Positions 40,603 to 49,676 of a stretch of DNA of 64,000 nucleotides are shown one piece after another. The translations under genes were made by a program, and so were the position numbers. Origin of the DNA: JAXDJH01 sp034663635 (lineage in GTDB: Bacteria > Actinomycetota > CADDZG01 > WHSQ01). Every line of letters starts with the position of its first letter. Position 1 is the first letter of the stretch. The notes below the pieces were generated by a model that ran no database searches, was not told the origin of the DNA, and was given only the letters and a program-made list of their open reading frames with translations. The DNA is taken from NCBI GenBank assembly GCA_034663635.1, contig JAXDJH010000005.1, positions 62,001 to 126,000 on the forward strand, given 5' to 3'.

Positions 40603-40636
40603 GAAATAGTAGGCACACGAGGATACGGATGTCCAA

Positions 40637-41119
40637 CTATTTCTTCGAGAGCTCCATCAGCACTTCTTCGATCCCGTCGTCCCCGGTCGTAGGGGACCCT
40701 GAGGGCCGGAAGCCGCACTTCTCGAGCACCCGGATCGACCCGACGTTGCTGGTCGCGACGAACGCGTGGAGCGGTAGCTCATCGATGACTTCGATGAACC
40801 GGCTGAGCGCAGCGGTAGCTATCCCTCGCCCCCAGTGCGCTCGTCCGATCCAGTAGCCGATCAAGCGTCTTGAATCATGCTCCCAGCTGACGACGTTTCC
40901 GGCGACGTCTCCGTCGACGACGACGGTTTTGGTTATCACCGTCTCGTCGGCCAGGATCTTGGTCCAGTGGGCGAAGTGCGCGGCCCGGTCCCGCGACGGG
41001 AGAGCCGCCATCCGGGCTGCGTCTGGGTCCGCCTGATCCTCGAAGAACGCGTCGAGATCGTCGTCCCGCACTTCTCGCAACGACACGTCATTCGGGGCAA
41101 CTCGCTCTAGTTCGGCCAT
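40637..41119 (-). CDS. GNAT-family N-acetyltransferase
   Basis: 160 residues from ATG 41119. VSLREVRDDDLDAFFEDQADPDAARMAAL opens the GNAT fold. RRLIGYWIGRAHWGRGIATAALSRFIEVI is the acetyl-CoA pyrophosphate-binding segment (Q/RxxGxG/A), and HAFVATSNVGSIRVLEKCGFRPSG is the usual C-terminal block. It resembles RimJ/YjcK-type acetyltransferases acting on N-terminal or side-chain amines. Substrate not determined. Confidence 0.88.
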   Translation of the reverse strand: MAELERVAPNDVSLREVRDDDLDAFFEDQADPDAARMAALPSRDRAAHFAHWTKILADETVITKTVVVDGDVAGNVVSWEHDSRRLIGYWIGRAHWGRGIATAALSRFIEVIDELPLHAFVATSNVGSIRVLEKCGFRPSGSPTTGDDGIEEVLMELSKK

Positions 41120-41232
41120 CCAACCCCCCCCGTTCTTTTCCACGGTCCGTGCCCTCAGGGCTCGCAACATGGAAAAGAATCATTCGAAGGTTAGTTCCTG
41201 ACGCGTCTCAGGCTGTGTGCTTGCATGGTGGA

Positions 41233-42429
41233 GTGAAGGGGATCGACTACGTCGAAAAGGCACCGACCTCCGCCGATGTGGCGATCGTCGGAGGTGGGGT
41301 TGTGGGTGCCGCGACGGCTTTCTACGCGGCACAGGCAGGGCTGAAGCCGCTCCTCATTGAGCGCCGACCCGCGTTGTGCACGTTGACGACGCCCGCTTCG
41401 ACAGGGGCATTCCGGCTCCAGTTCGACAATCTCGAGGAGCTCGAGCTCGTGCGCGAGTCGGTGGAGCTGTTCCTCAACTTCCAAGAGACCACCGGCCAGG
41501 ACCTCTACGACGTCGACGTCCGTCGACCCGGCTATCTGTTTGCGACGACCGACGAAAACCGCGCATCGTGGCAGCAAGAGCTCGTCGCGAGGCAACACGG
41601 TTGGGGACAGTCGGACATCGAACTCTTGACCGGCGATGAAGTGAGAGCTCGCTGGCCCTGGATCGGCGAGAACGTGTTGCAAGCAAGGTTCAGAGCAAAC
41701 GATGGGTTCCTGGATCCCAAACAGTTGACTCTCGGCCTTGCAGCTGGTTCAGGGGCAACCGTGATGACCGATACGGAGGTTGACGGTTTCACCGTGCGTG
41801 ACGGGCGGATCGTGGCGGTTGAGACATCCGCGGGACCGATCTCGACCGAGCGCGCGGTGATCGCTTGCGGCCCGTTGTCGGGCAACCTTTGCCACAGGAT
41901 CGGCTTGACGCTCCCGATCGAAACGGTGACTCGACACAAACTCGTGTTGCCCGATCTGCCGGAGGTCCCCGCCGATGCTCCGATGACCATCGACGACGAC
42001 ACCGGCGTCCACTGGCGACCCGCTTTGAACGGTGCCTACGTGCTGTTCACCGATCCGTCCACACCTCCAACCCCAGCCACCGATCGTGTTCCGGGAGACC
42101 CGGCATTCGCCTTCCGGGTTCTTGCTCCTGGGAGCCCCTCGTCGGTCGGGCGGATAGTTCCCTTCTGGAACGAGGTCTGGTCCAAGGCGAGCGCCAACTG
42201 GATGCTCCAGTCCGGCCAGTACACCAACACTCCGGACCACCGTCCCTTGCTCGGCCCCCTGGGTCCCGAAGGCCTCTTCGTCAACACCGGCTATTCCGGG
42301 CACGGGATCATGGGCGGCCCCGCCGGCAGCCGACACCTGGTCGACGTGATGCTCGGTCGTGTGGGGGCCGACCGGAATCCGTTTCGGGTCGACCGCCCCT
42401 TCGAGGAGCGAGAACTAGACGTCCTCTGA
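41233..42429 (+). CDS. FAD-dependent oxidoreductase of the DAO (D-amino acid/sarcosine oxidase) family
   Basis: 398 residues from GTG 41233; frames starting further upstream overlap the preceding intergenic region without RBS support. The N-terminal dinucleotide-binding motif is VAIVGGGVVGAATAFYAAQAG. Also seen are STGAFRLQFDNLEELELVRESVELF and the C-terminal FAD-contact region TPDHRPLLGPLGPEGLFVNTGYSGHGIMGGPAGSRHLVDVML. Likely substrate is an amino acid or secondary amine such as sarcosine or proline-like compounds. No partner subunit is adjacent. Confidence 0.88.
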   Translation: MKGIDYVEKAPTSADVAIVGGGVVGAATAFYAAQAGLKPLLIERRPALCTLTTPASTGAFRLQFDNLEELELVRESVELFLNFQETTGQDLYDVDVRRPGYLFATTDENRASWQQELVARQHGWGQSDIELLTGDEVRARWPWIGENVLQARFRANDGFLDPKQLTLGLAAGSGATVMTDTEVDGFTVRDGRIVAVETSAGPISTERAVIACGPLSGNLCHRIGLTLPIETVTRHKLVLPDLPEVPADAPMTIDDDTGVHWRPALNGAYVLFTDPSTPPTPATDRVPGDPAFAFRVLAPGSPSSVGRIVPFWNEVWSKASANWMLQSGQYTNTPDHRPLLGPLGPEGLFVNTGYSGHGIMGGPAGSRHLVDVMLGRVGADRNPFRVDRPFEERELDVL

Positions 42430-42476
42430 TCGTCGTCGGGTAGGGAAACAACGCCCTCCGGCGAACCCTTTACTCC

Positions 42477-43166
42477 ATGAGAAAAAACATCGTTCTGCCC
42501 GTGCTCTTAGTTGCCTGTCTCGCCGGGGCATTGCTCCTGCAGCCCGGCCTCGCCTCCGCCAAGAAGAAGTCCGGCCCTCTAGTCGTGGGCACGGACGAAG
42601 CGGGGGACTGGGGCGCGAATGTCGACGCCACCCTCGCCCCGATCGGCGATGGCATGGGTCAGGACTTAGTCGAGGCGTCCATAACGATGGCCGACGCGAA
42701 GACTGTGAATTTCGTCATCAAGCTGAACAGCCTCCCTCCTTCGGGCGGGCTGCCCGAGATCTCTCGCTACAACTGGGACGTCGCCGTCGACGGTGAAGCG
42801 TTCCAGATGACCGGTGGATTCACCGACTACATCCGGGGCATCTGCAACCCGAACGTGGCGAATTCCTGCCCTCCGCCGCGCGACCCGGGCTCGTCTCCGT
42901 TCTTCATCCGTCAGGGAGCGTGCAACGTGGGAGCCGAGTGCGAAGAGGTCGGCCTCGTGCACGCGACCTTCGATTCCGCCGCCGGGACCATCACGATCCC
43001 GGTGGGCTTGGATGTGTTCGGGGCCAAGCCGGGTTCCAAGATCGCTCCGGCCGTGAGCAGTTTCGGTCCGTCGATCTATGCCGTGCCCCAGGCGAACGTC
43101 AGCAGTCCCAACCTGCCGTACGACGCATTGACGGTGACCGGCACATTCGTGGTCCCGAAGAAGTAG
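42477..43166 (+). CDS. Secreted protein of unknown function, beta-sandwich-like
   Basis: 229 residues. A signal peptide ends about SA at residue 28, and the mature N-terminus is KKKSGPL. The middle (DLVEASITMADAKTVNFVIKLNS ... RYNWDVAVDGEAFQM) shows alternating strands like DOMON or CBM9-type folds. Two Cys pairs are in loops (GICNPNVANSC and GACNVGAEC). The protein at 49677-50288 has the same organisation and probably belongs to the same family. Function unknown. Confidence 0.65.
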   Translation: MRKNIVLPVLLVACLAGALLLQPGLASAKKKSGPLVVGTDEAGDWGANVDATLAPIGDGMGQDLVEASITMADAKTVNFVIKLNSLPPSGGLPEISRYNWDVAVDGEAFQMTGGFTDYIRGICNPNVANSCPPPRDPGSSPFFIRQGACNVGAECEEVGLVHATFDSAAGTITIPVGLDVFGAKPGSKIAPAVSSFGPSIYAVPQANVSSPNLPYDALTVTGTFVVPKK

Positions 43167-43250
43167 CCGAGTACCTCAGCTGCCTTTTCTCCTTAGCTTT
43201 GCCCCTTAACCATCCGCGCCTCGATCGGTTGAGTCGCCGAGAATGGACCG

Positions 43251-44282
43251 GTGGATCCGACAGAGGGAGCGACGGCCCAGACTCGATTGAAGACTTCGGA
43301 TCTCATCGAGTTGTTGCGCCGGATGATCTTGCTTCGGGCGTTCGATGAACGCGCGGTGGCGTTGCAGCGCCAGGGAAGGATCGGCAACTATCCGTCTTGT
43401 TGGGGAGAGGAAGCGACCCAGGTCGCTCCCCTCTACGCATTGCGGGACCAAGACTGGGTGTTCCCGACGTACCGTCAGCAATTCATCGGGATGTTCCGCG
43501 GTATCGACCCGTCCACTTTCCTGAAGTACAGGCGCGGTTACGGCGGAAAGATCGGGTTCTGGAACCCGCGCGAGTACCGCGTCGCTCCGATCTGCATCTC
43601 GATCGCGACCCATCTGCCGCACGCGGTCGGCCTTGCATGGGCTGCTCGGATCGCGGGCGATGACGTTGCCAGCCTCGCGTGGTTCGGGGATGGGGCAACA
43701 TCTGAGGGCGATTTCCATGAGGCGCTCAACTTCGGCAGCGTGCAGAAGACTCCGACGATCTTCTGGTGCACGAACAACCAGTGGGCTATCTCGACGCCGT
43801 TCGCACGTCAGACCTTCGCAGAGAGCATCGTGATCAAGGCGGAGGCTTATGGGATACGCGGGATCCAGGTAGATGGATTCGACGCGATCGCATGCTGGGA
43901 GGCAACGAAGGAGGCGCTGAGTCACGTGCTCTCGGGCGAAGGTCCGGTTCTCGTCGAAGCCCTCACCTACCGGATCGGCGGCCATGCGACGGCCGACGAT
44001 CCCTCGCTCTATCGAGATCAGGCCGAGGCCGAGAAATGGCGGGCGAAGGAGCCCATCGCGCGTTTGGTCGAGCGGCTTCGAGCGGATGGAGCCGCGAGCG
44101 ACGAGCTCCTAGCCGGTCTATGGACTGCGGCGCGCGACGTAGTCGATAAGGCGGTGGAGGAGATGGAGTCCGCCGAGCCCCCCGGCGTGGAGGCGATCTT
44201 CGAGACCACCTACGCGTCGGGGCTGCCGTGGACCCTCAAAGAAGGTCTCGACGAGCTCCATCTCCTTCCGCCTAATTCCTAG
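43251..44282 (+). CDS. Thiamine-diphosphate-dependent dehydrogenase E1 alpha subunit (2-oxo acid dehydrogenase type)
   Basis: 343 residues from GTG. The ThDP-binding motif runs from WFGDGATSEGDFHEALNFG to NNQWAIS (near 150-185). The regulatory/active-site loop YRIGGHATADDPSLYRDQAE, LRAFDERAVALQRQGRIGNY and ISIATHLPHAVGLAWA are also in place. It oxidatively decarboxylates pyruvate or branched-chain 2-oxo acids together with E1 beta and E2. No E1 beta, E2 or E3 gene is next to it, so its partner must lie elsewhere. Its stop overlaps the stop of the M14 gene on the other strand by four bases. Confidence 0.92.
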   Translation: MDPTEGATAQTRLKTSDLIELLRRMILLRAFDERAVALQRQGRIGNYPSCWGEEATQVAPLYALRDQDWVFPTYRQQFIGMFRGIDPSTFLKYRRGYGGKIGFWNPREYRVAPICISIATHLPHAVGLAWAARIAGDDVASLAWFGDGATSEGDFHEALNFGSVQKTPTIFWCTNNQWAISTPFARQTFAESIVIKAEAYGIRGIQVDGFDAIACWEATKEALSHVLSGEGPVLVEALTYRIGGHATADDPSLYRDQAEAEKWRAKEPIARLVERLRADGAASDELLAGLWTAARDVVDKAVEEMESAEPPGVEAIFETTYASGLPWTLKEGLDELHLLPPNS

Positions 44283-47200
44283 ACCCCCGTGGCGTCGACC
44301 GAGTTCGAGGACGCCTCGAAAAGATCGTCCCCGCCGAACGTGGCCTGGTAGATGGCCGCCTCGGCGAAGCGATCGGGAACCACGAACGTGAGAAATCCGT
44401 CCCTGTTCGTCGCGACTTGCTTCATCTGGGCCCCGTCAGCGAACAGCGTCAACAGGCGATTGCCTAGCGCCTGACCATCGTCGTCGGCGAGCGCCACGCT
44501 GAGCATCCGTTTTCCATCCGCGTCGCGCTCGATCGTCATATCTGTGATCGTGAGCTCTTTACGAACAGTGAAGGACTGGGTCGTGGAGGAGGGGAGATAC
44601 TTGTCGGCCCCTGCGTAGGTCAGCACCATCCCGTAATCGCCGGGCACAACATCGTTCTCGAAATTGAAGCTCGCGAGGCCCGCCGAGTCCGTGGCTCCCT
44701 CAAGCGTTTTGAAGGTCCCATCGGCGTCGCTGAGCTCGAGCGTTATCGGAGCGCCCGCCATCGGGGCCCCCATGTGATCGAGCAGAGTTGCGCCGACCGT
44801 CGACGCGTCGGTGTAGTTCCCCGAAGTCGCGCTGCCTTCGGCGAACGTGAGTGTGGTCGTGAATGGTGGCTGGGGTAGGTCACTGCGATAGGGGTTGGAC
44901 CAGTCGACGAGGTTGTCGAACACGATGTACGCGGTATAGGTGAGTGCGTACGACGCTAGACCGAATCGGACGTCCCCTCCAGCGTCGACGGAGTAGATCG
45001 GGTCCGGGAACATCTCGCCTGCGATCCGGATCCGTCCATCACCGACCTTGATCTCGCCGAGATCGGTCTGCCCTGTGGTCGCGTTGTAAGAGTTCTGCGA
45101 CACGAGTGCGGTGGTGCAGAGTTTGGTATCGGCTTCAGTGCACAGCGAGTTCCAAGCCGGGACGCTGACGCCCCAGATCGGCATCTGCGGAGTGCTGTCG
45201 AGTCCCGTGTCGGGTGTGTACCCAAGAGGGGTGGGCTCGGCGGCCTGGCGACGGCCGGCCGTCCCCTCGGACGCGCCGGGAAGGTTGACGCCTTTCGCCA
45301 AAGGCCACTTCTCAGCATCCTTGTAAGTGATCGGACCGGCGGCCCCCGACAACAGCGAGAAGTTGTAGCTGCCGGCAAGCGTGTTGCCGTTCTTCACCGC
45401 GTCGGCCGGCAGGAGGTTCATCGAAGACAAGGCCTGGAGGGCCGCGTCGGTGAGAACCAGGTTGCCTCCGGTTTCGACAAAGTGCCGCAGGTTCGAGAAG
45501 TAGGCATCGGCCTGCTCCGGAGCGAGGCCAAGTTGGTCCGTGATGTAACTCCGCGAGCCGATGTTGTTCACGACAACGATCGAATCGAATTGACGAGCGA
45601 ACTCGGGATCCGCAGCGACATCCTCGACGTTGACGGGGGAGAGGCGCTCGCCTTCGGGGGTGTACTTGTTGAGATCCGAGAAGAAGTCCATCGACGAGGC
45701 ATCGATCGGGGCTTGGCCGGGTGAGGCCTCGGCCGTGGTCGGGTTGAAGTCGACCTTGACCCGCGCCGGCATCTGAGCCTGGCTCAGCAACCGCACACGC
45801 CACCGACCCGGTTGGGGGTCGTTGACGGTCACGATCTTTCCGGCCTGCGAGTAGTTCGTGCCCTCGCTCGTACGGCTCGTGGCGATCGTCGCCCACTGCC
45901 CTTCGTCGAGGTAGTCGAGCGAGACGTTGCCGAGCGCTCCCGGCGAGATCGCGGCGACGTTAGGGGCGGTGACTTCCACCGATATGCCGCCGTTCCAGAT
46001 CTCCTGCTCGGGGCCCTTCACATCGAACTCGAGGGTTGGGAGGTTGTTCGCGAGAGCGAAGTGCGCGCCCTGACACGAACCGTCGACGTTCTGAGGGCCG
46101 CTTTCCGAGCACGGCATGATGACTTCGATGTTGTTCTGCGCAGGCAACCCTGGGTTGGGAAGACGATCCTTGCCTTCGACCTGGATCCGTTTCGGGTTGT
46201 AGATGTAGCCCACCTTGCCGCCCGGGTGGAAGACGTGGTCGTCCTCGATAAGCAGCGCGGCGATCTGCGAGTAGATGAGTCCCTTGTTCCCGTCGATGTG
46301 CGTCTGCTCGAGCGCAGGTTCAAACACGTTGTTCGGAGCCAAGTGACTCGCGTACATCTCGTTGTCGATCCCCACCGCGTCCAAGCCGAGCGGCGAGTCG
46401 AACCAGTCGCCGAATCCGCCAGTGATCTGGTAGCCGAGCGTGTCGATGACCGAACCCCAAGCGTCTGCGACGGGAGCAGGGACGCGGCCCCCGAATGCAG
46501 GCTCGCTTACCGCCGTTTCACCGGAGTCCAACTGACCGTTCGCGTTGGCATCGGCGATCCAAGGCGACCACGCAAGGCGCTGCGTCTGGTCTTGCCACGT
46601 TCGAAGGGCTGTCTCCTGGGTGATCGCGTTCTTGCGGAAGTCGTGCTGACCGGCGCCGAGCAGCGTGTAGCTGAACGCCCGGGCGGTGAGCATCCCGTGG
46701 AGGTCGAGGCCTCCGGTGAAATGACCCAGAGGCAGGCGCGAGCGGATCTGACTCAGTACGTCCGTGAAGGCCTTGGTCTCGGGCTCGGATCCGGGAGAGT
46801 AGGGACGGTAGGTGTAACCGATAGTCGGAAAGTCACGGTTCAGGTCGACGCCGTTGCCGTTGAAGCGCTGGAACATCGCGCCCGGTGCGTAGCTGGCATT
46901 AGGGGATCCATCCTCGATCTCCACCGGAGCGGTCTGACCGCGGGCCCAACCATCCGGGTTGGAAAGAACGAAATACATAACGGAGCTCTTCAAGACCTCA
47001 CCGGCAGTGGGAACCGGCCTGTCGGTTGGCGTCTCGACGATCTTCTTGGGGAACGGCCCTTCGGCCGTGCAGGCGGGTGTGTTCGCGACATACGCGGGGA
47101 CTTCGCACGCGGCCCAGGTGACCAGGTCTTCCATCGCGCGGGCGCCGCCTTCGAGTCCTGCCCGCTCGATCCCGTGGATCGACAGCGAGTAGGCGAAGTG

Positions 47201-47710
47201 ATGACGTTCCGTCTCGGGGGTCTCCGACGCGCCGTCGGTCACTTTCAAGATGTAGAGAGGACGCCGGTCGCGCCCGAGCACCTTCGCTTGCCCGTCTTCG
47301 AAACTGATCCCGCGTGGGATCCCCGCCGACCTGTAGTTGGGGTTATCGAAGGCCTGGTCGAGACGGATGACGTGCATGAAGCGTGGGAATCGAGCCTCAA
47401 GGAACTTCGCGCCGTCGATCACCTCTTGGTAGGAGAGGAACTGATCCGCGCACGCCCGGCCCTTGGCCCATGGCGAAACGCCACGCGGGGTGTCCTTGCG
47501 TCCGTCGGCGTTCGCATCTGGGATGTTGTAAGCGAGACAGCCCTGAGGGTCTGGAAACACTCGGCCGAAGGCTTGGTAGGTGTTCTCGTCTACCGCGACC
47601 GGGTTAGGCGCCGCCGTTGCCAACAGGGTGCGGCCCGGGGCGATGCCCGCGATGCCCGCGATTAAGGCCGGGACCATGACGAGGGCGATCCGTCGGAAGA
47701 ACGTTTTCAA
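44279..47710 (-). CDS. Large secreted M14 zinc carboxypeptidase with C-terminal Ig-like domains
   Basis: 1143 residues from TTG 47710, preceded by GGGAGG with five bases between; the longer frame has no RBS. Signal peptide about 1-32. The M14 domain carries SIHGIERAGLEGG (zinc His and Glu), LSNPDGWARG, NGVDLNRDFP and GGLDLHGML. An alpha/beta middle part (SIVVVNNIGSRSYITDQLG ... HFVETGGNLVLTDAALQAL) looks like a glutamine-amidotransferase/ThuA-like fold. The last 250 residues hold two invasin-like Ig domains (GAPMAGAPITLELSDADGTF; GQALGNRLLTLFADGAQM). It probably trims peptides or peptidoglycan outside the cell. Confidence 0.85.
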   Translation of the reverse strand: MKTFFRRIALVMVPALIAGIAGIAPGRTLLATAAPNPVAVDENTYQAFGRVFPDPQGCLAYNIPDANADGRKDTPRGVSPWAKGRACADQFLSYQEVIDGAKFLEARFPRFMHVIRLDQAFDNPNYRSAGIPRGISFEDGQAKVLGRDRRPLYILKVTDGASETPETERHHFAYSLSIHGIERAGLEGGARAMEDLVTWAACEVPAYVANTPACTAEGPFPKKIVETPTDRPVPTAGEVLKSSVMYFVLSNPDGWARGQTAPVEIEDGSPNASYAPGAMFQRFNGNGVDLNRDFPTIGYTYRPYSPGSEPETKAFTDVLSQIRSRLPLGHFTGGLDLHGMLTARAFSYTLLGAGQHDFRKNAITQETALRTWQDQTQRLAWSPWIADANANGQLDSGETAVSEPAFGGRVPAPVADAWGSVIDTLGYQITGGFGDWFDSPLGLDAVGIDNEMYASHLAPNNVFEPALEQTHIDGNKGLIYSQIAALLIEDDHVFHPGGKVGYIYNPKRIQVEGKDRLPNPGLPAQNNIEVIMPCSESGPQNVDGSCQGAHFALANNLPTLEFDVKGPEQEIWNGGISVEVTAPNVAAISPGALGNVSLDYLDEGQWATIATSRTSEGTNYSQAGKIVTVNDPQPGRWRVRLLSQAQMPARVKVDFNPTTAEASPGQAPIDASSMDFFSDLNKYTPEGERLSPVNVEDVAADPEFARQFDSIVVVNNIGSRSYITDQLGLAPEQADAYFSNLRHFVETGGNLVLTDAALQALSSMNLLPADAVKNGNTLAGSYNFSLLSGAAGPITYKDAEKWPLAKGVNLPGASEGTAGRRQAAEPTPLGYTPDTGLDSTPQMPIWGVSVPAWNSLCTEADTKLCTTALVSQNSYNATTGQTDLGEIKVGDGRIRIAGEMFPDPIYSVDAGGDVRFGLASYALTYTAYIVFDNLVDWSNPYRSDLPQPPFTTTLTFAEGSATSGNYTDASTVGATLLDHMGAPMAGAPITLELSDADGTFKTLEGATDSAGLASFNFENDVVPGDYGMVLTYAGADKYLPSSTTQSFTVRKELTITDMTIERDADGKRMLSVALADDDGQALGNRLLTLFADGAQMKQVATNRDGFLTFVVPDRFAEAAIYQATFGGDDLFEASSNSVDATGV

Positions 47711-47829
47711 GGAAACCTCCCATGAGGAGACGGGCTCCCAAACAGTGCTCGGCCGCGTCAGCCCGCCCAGCCGCTGCCGTGATTGACGGGTTTGACTGGA
47801 TGGACCGCATTCCTTTGGGCAAATGCACA

Positions 47830-47858
47830 GTCGCCGCCCCCGGGCCGGAGGCGGCGAC
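47830..47858. promoter_or_regulatory. Strong hairpin in the divergent M14 / lysyl-oxidase-like promoter region
   Basis: GTCGCCGCC (47830-47838) and GGCGGCGAC (47850-47858) form a nine-pair stem with an eleven-base GC-rich loop, in the 233-base region between two divergent secreted-protein genes. There is no T tract. It could be a leader structure for the rightward gene or a regulatory palindrome. The rest of 47711-47943 shows no gene. Confidence 0.4.
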
Positions 47859-47943
47859 CGGCGCCCCGAATAGCTGGGAAACGGATCCACCCCTGAACTC
47901 TCGAGCGAGGCAGGAACGTTCGAAGAGGGGCCGTATCTCTGAG

Positions 47944-49176
47944 ATGGTGCGACGCCTATTTCTGATCGCTCTTGCAGTTTCGCTACCGGTCACCGCTTTG
48001 GCGGCCGTGCCGGCGCGCTTCGAGCTCGGCCCCGGTGACTCGGTCCTGTGGTCCGGGCCTTTGGTCGAGAGCTCATCCGGCGACCAGACGTTCGAATACT
48101 CATTGAACTTGACGGAATCGGCTCGCCGGTTACGCATCGGGATCGATCATCCCCAGGTTGGAGACGTCTTTGGCGTCGTCGTGCGAAACCCAAAAGGCGC
48201 GCAGACCGCTTTCAGCGTTGGTCCGGGCATCTACTCCGAGGAGCGGATCTTCGACGATCCAACACCAGGCGTGTGGCAGATCGAAGTTACGGCCCAAACC
48301 GTCTCGGACTCAGCTTTCCGGATTCGGGCGAAGCTCGAAGACCGCCTTCCGTCGCTGGGAACCAGGAAGGGCCCGGTTCTCCCGAACCTTCAGGTCCTGC
48401 CTCCGCACGACGCGGCCTTCATCTTCCCTGTGACTAACGGCGCGGGCGATCAGGAGCCGATAGGCGTGGACATCGCGGGACGCGAAGGCTGCCACCCCGA
48501 GGAACACGCGGAGGATCAAGCGATCCGTTGCTTGAGGTTCGGCTTCGGCGTGCGTAATACAGGGCTCGGCCCGATGGATCTTTCTCACAGCGGCACCTCG
48601 CCTCTCGAGCACGATCTCTTCCAGCGCGTCTACTACGCAGACGGATCATCGAAGGAGCGTTACGCAGGAAAGGCCGTGTATCACAAGACCCATGCTCACT
48701 GGCACCACGCCGATGCCGTGGGGCTGCGGTTGTTCAGCGTGAAGGACACGAGCAAAGGGATCTTGGAGCCCGCAGGGGCCAAGCGCACCAAAGGATTCGC
48801 TCATCGCAACGAGTTGCTGCGCGACTGGAACGTCTTTTACCCGATGCTCGATGTGAGGGGCTTCGGTCTCCGTCCCGGCTGGGGCGACATCTACGAGTGG
48901 GATCGCCCCGGCAACTACATCGACTTCGGACTGAACGGCGATGGCTATTACGTGATCCGGATGTGGGCGGATCCGACGAACGGCATCCTGGAAAGCAACG
49001 ACAAAGACAACGAGGGATACACCTACATGAAGATCACGGGAAGCGAGGTCGAGCTCATCGAGGCCGGACGCGGAACGGATCCATGGGATCCCTGCAAGAT
49101 CGTGGTTGGTTTCGGCGGATTCCCGGACCCGCCGCAGGGGCCGCGTCCGGCGAGCTGCCCGCCGGACACGACCTAG
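47944..49176 (+). CDS. Secreted lysyl-oxidase-family-like protein
   Basis: 410 residues from ATG 47944. Signal peptide about 1-21 (LIALAVSLPVTALAA). The N-terminal beta domain (GDSVLWSGPLVESSSGDQTFEYSLNL ... VWQIEVTAQTV) resembles a prokaryotic pre-peptidase C-terminal or CUB-like domain. The C-terminal half is lysyl-oxidase-like: YHKTHAHWHHADAVGLRLF holds the copper-binding His cluster, and FGLRPGWGDIYEWDRPGNYIDF with YYVIRMWADPTNGILESNDKDN is the family's usual stretch. The family oxidises lysine amines to aldehydes, which cross-link proteins. It is divergent from the M14 gene. Confidence 0.8.
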   Translation: MVRRLFLIALAVSLPVTALAAVPARFELGPGDSVLWSGPLVESSSGDQTFEYSLNLTESARRLRIGIDHPQVGDVFGVVVRNPKGAQTAFSVGPGIYSEERIFDDPTPGVWQIEVTAQTVSDSAFRIRAKLEDRLPSLGTRKGPVLPNLQVLPPHDAAFIFPVTNGAGDQEPIGVDIAGREGCHPEEHAEDQAIRCLRFGFGVRNTGLGPMDLSHSGTSPLEHDLFQRVYYADGSSKERYAGKAVYHKTHAHWHHADAVGLRLFSVKDTSKGILEPAGAKRTKGFAHRNELLRDWNVFYPMLDVRGFGLRPGWGDIYEWDRPGNYIDFGLNGDGYYVIRMWADPTNGILESNDKDNEGYTYMKITGSEVELIEAGRGTDPWDPCKIVVGFGGFPDPPQGPRPASCPPDTT

Positions 49177-49189
49177 CGACTAGATCGTT

Positions 49190-49585
49190 CTAGACGTCGT
49201 AGTCGAGTGTGAACGTCCCAGTCGACCCGGGGGGAGCCACCGATGTGCCCTTGCCGGTAAGCCCCTTCAAATCGTCGGTGGCCGAACCAGGGATGACCTC
49301 CCACGTCGTCTTGGCTTCACCGTCGCTGAACTCACCGTTGGCAAGGAGAACGAAGCTGCCCGAGCGGTCGCCGAGCTTTCCGACCACCCGCTCGATGCCG
49401 GTGTAGCTCGCGGTGCCGTCTTCGCAATAGCACATCACGGATTCCCAGACGCCGGTGGCCTCGATGTCGCCGTGGAACTCCTGCTCGATACGAGCCTTGC
49501 TTAGCTTCGCGTCGCCGGCGAGTTCTTCGTAGGTCTCTTCGTCCCAACCGGTGACCTCGAACTTGCCCTCCGCGCGTGTAGCCAT
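49190..49585 (-). CDS. DUF3224-family protein
   Basis: 131 residues, lipocalin-like barrel family. Seen are ATRAEGKFEVTGWDEETYEEL, KLSKARIEQEFHGDIEATGVWESVMCYCEDGTASYTGIERVVGKLGDRSGSFVL and LKGLTGKGTSVAPPGSTGTFTLDYDV, matching the DUF3224 consensus throughout. Cytosolic and usually solitary. Function unknown. It ends 14 bases beyond the lysyl-oxidase-like gene on the opposite strand. Confidence 0.9.
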   Translation of the reverse strand: MATRAEGKFEVTGWDEETYEELAGDAKLSKARIEQEFHGDIEATGVWESVMCYCEDGTASYTGIERVVGKLGDRSGSFVLLANGEFSDGEAKTTWEVIPGSATDDLKGLTGKGTSVAPPGSTGTFTLDYDV

Positions 49586-49676
49586 ACCGCCTCCTAGGTT
49601 CTGGATCGGATATCTGACTCACGCATCAGTATTCCCATTTCCCGGTCAATCGAAGCCCCGGGCCAAGCAGGGCGAC

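Noticed and set aside
45812..47665. 617-codon open frame antisense to the M14 gene
   Set aside because: The M14 protein has clear family motifs. The antisense frame is a product of high GC and codon bias and is rich in Arg, Val and Asp without a recognisable domain.
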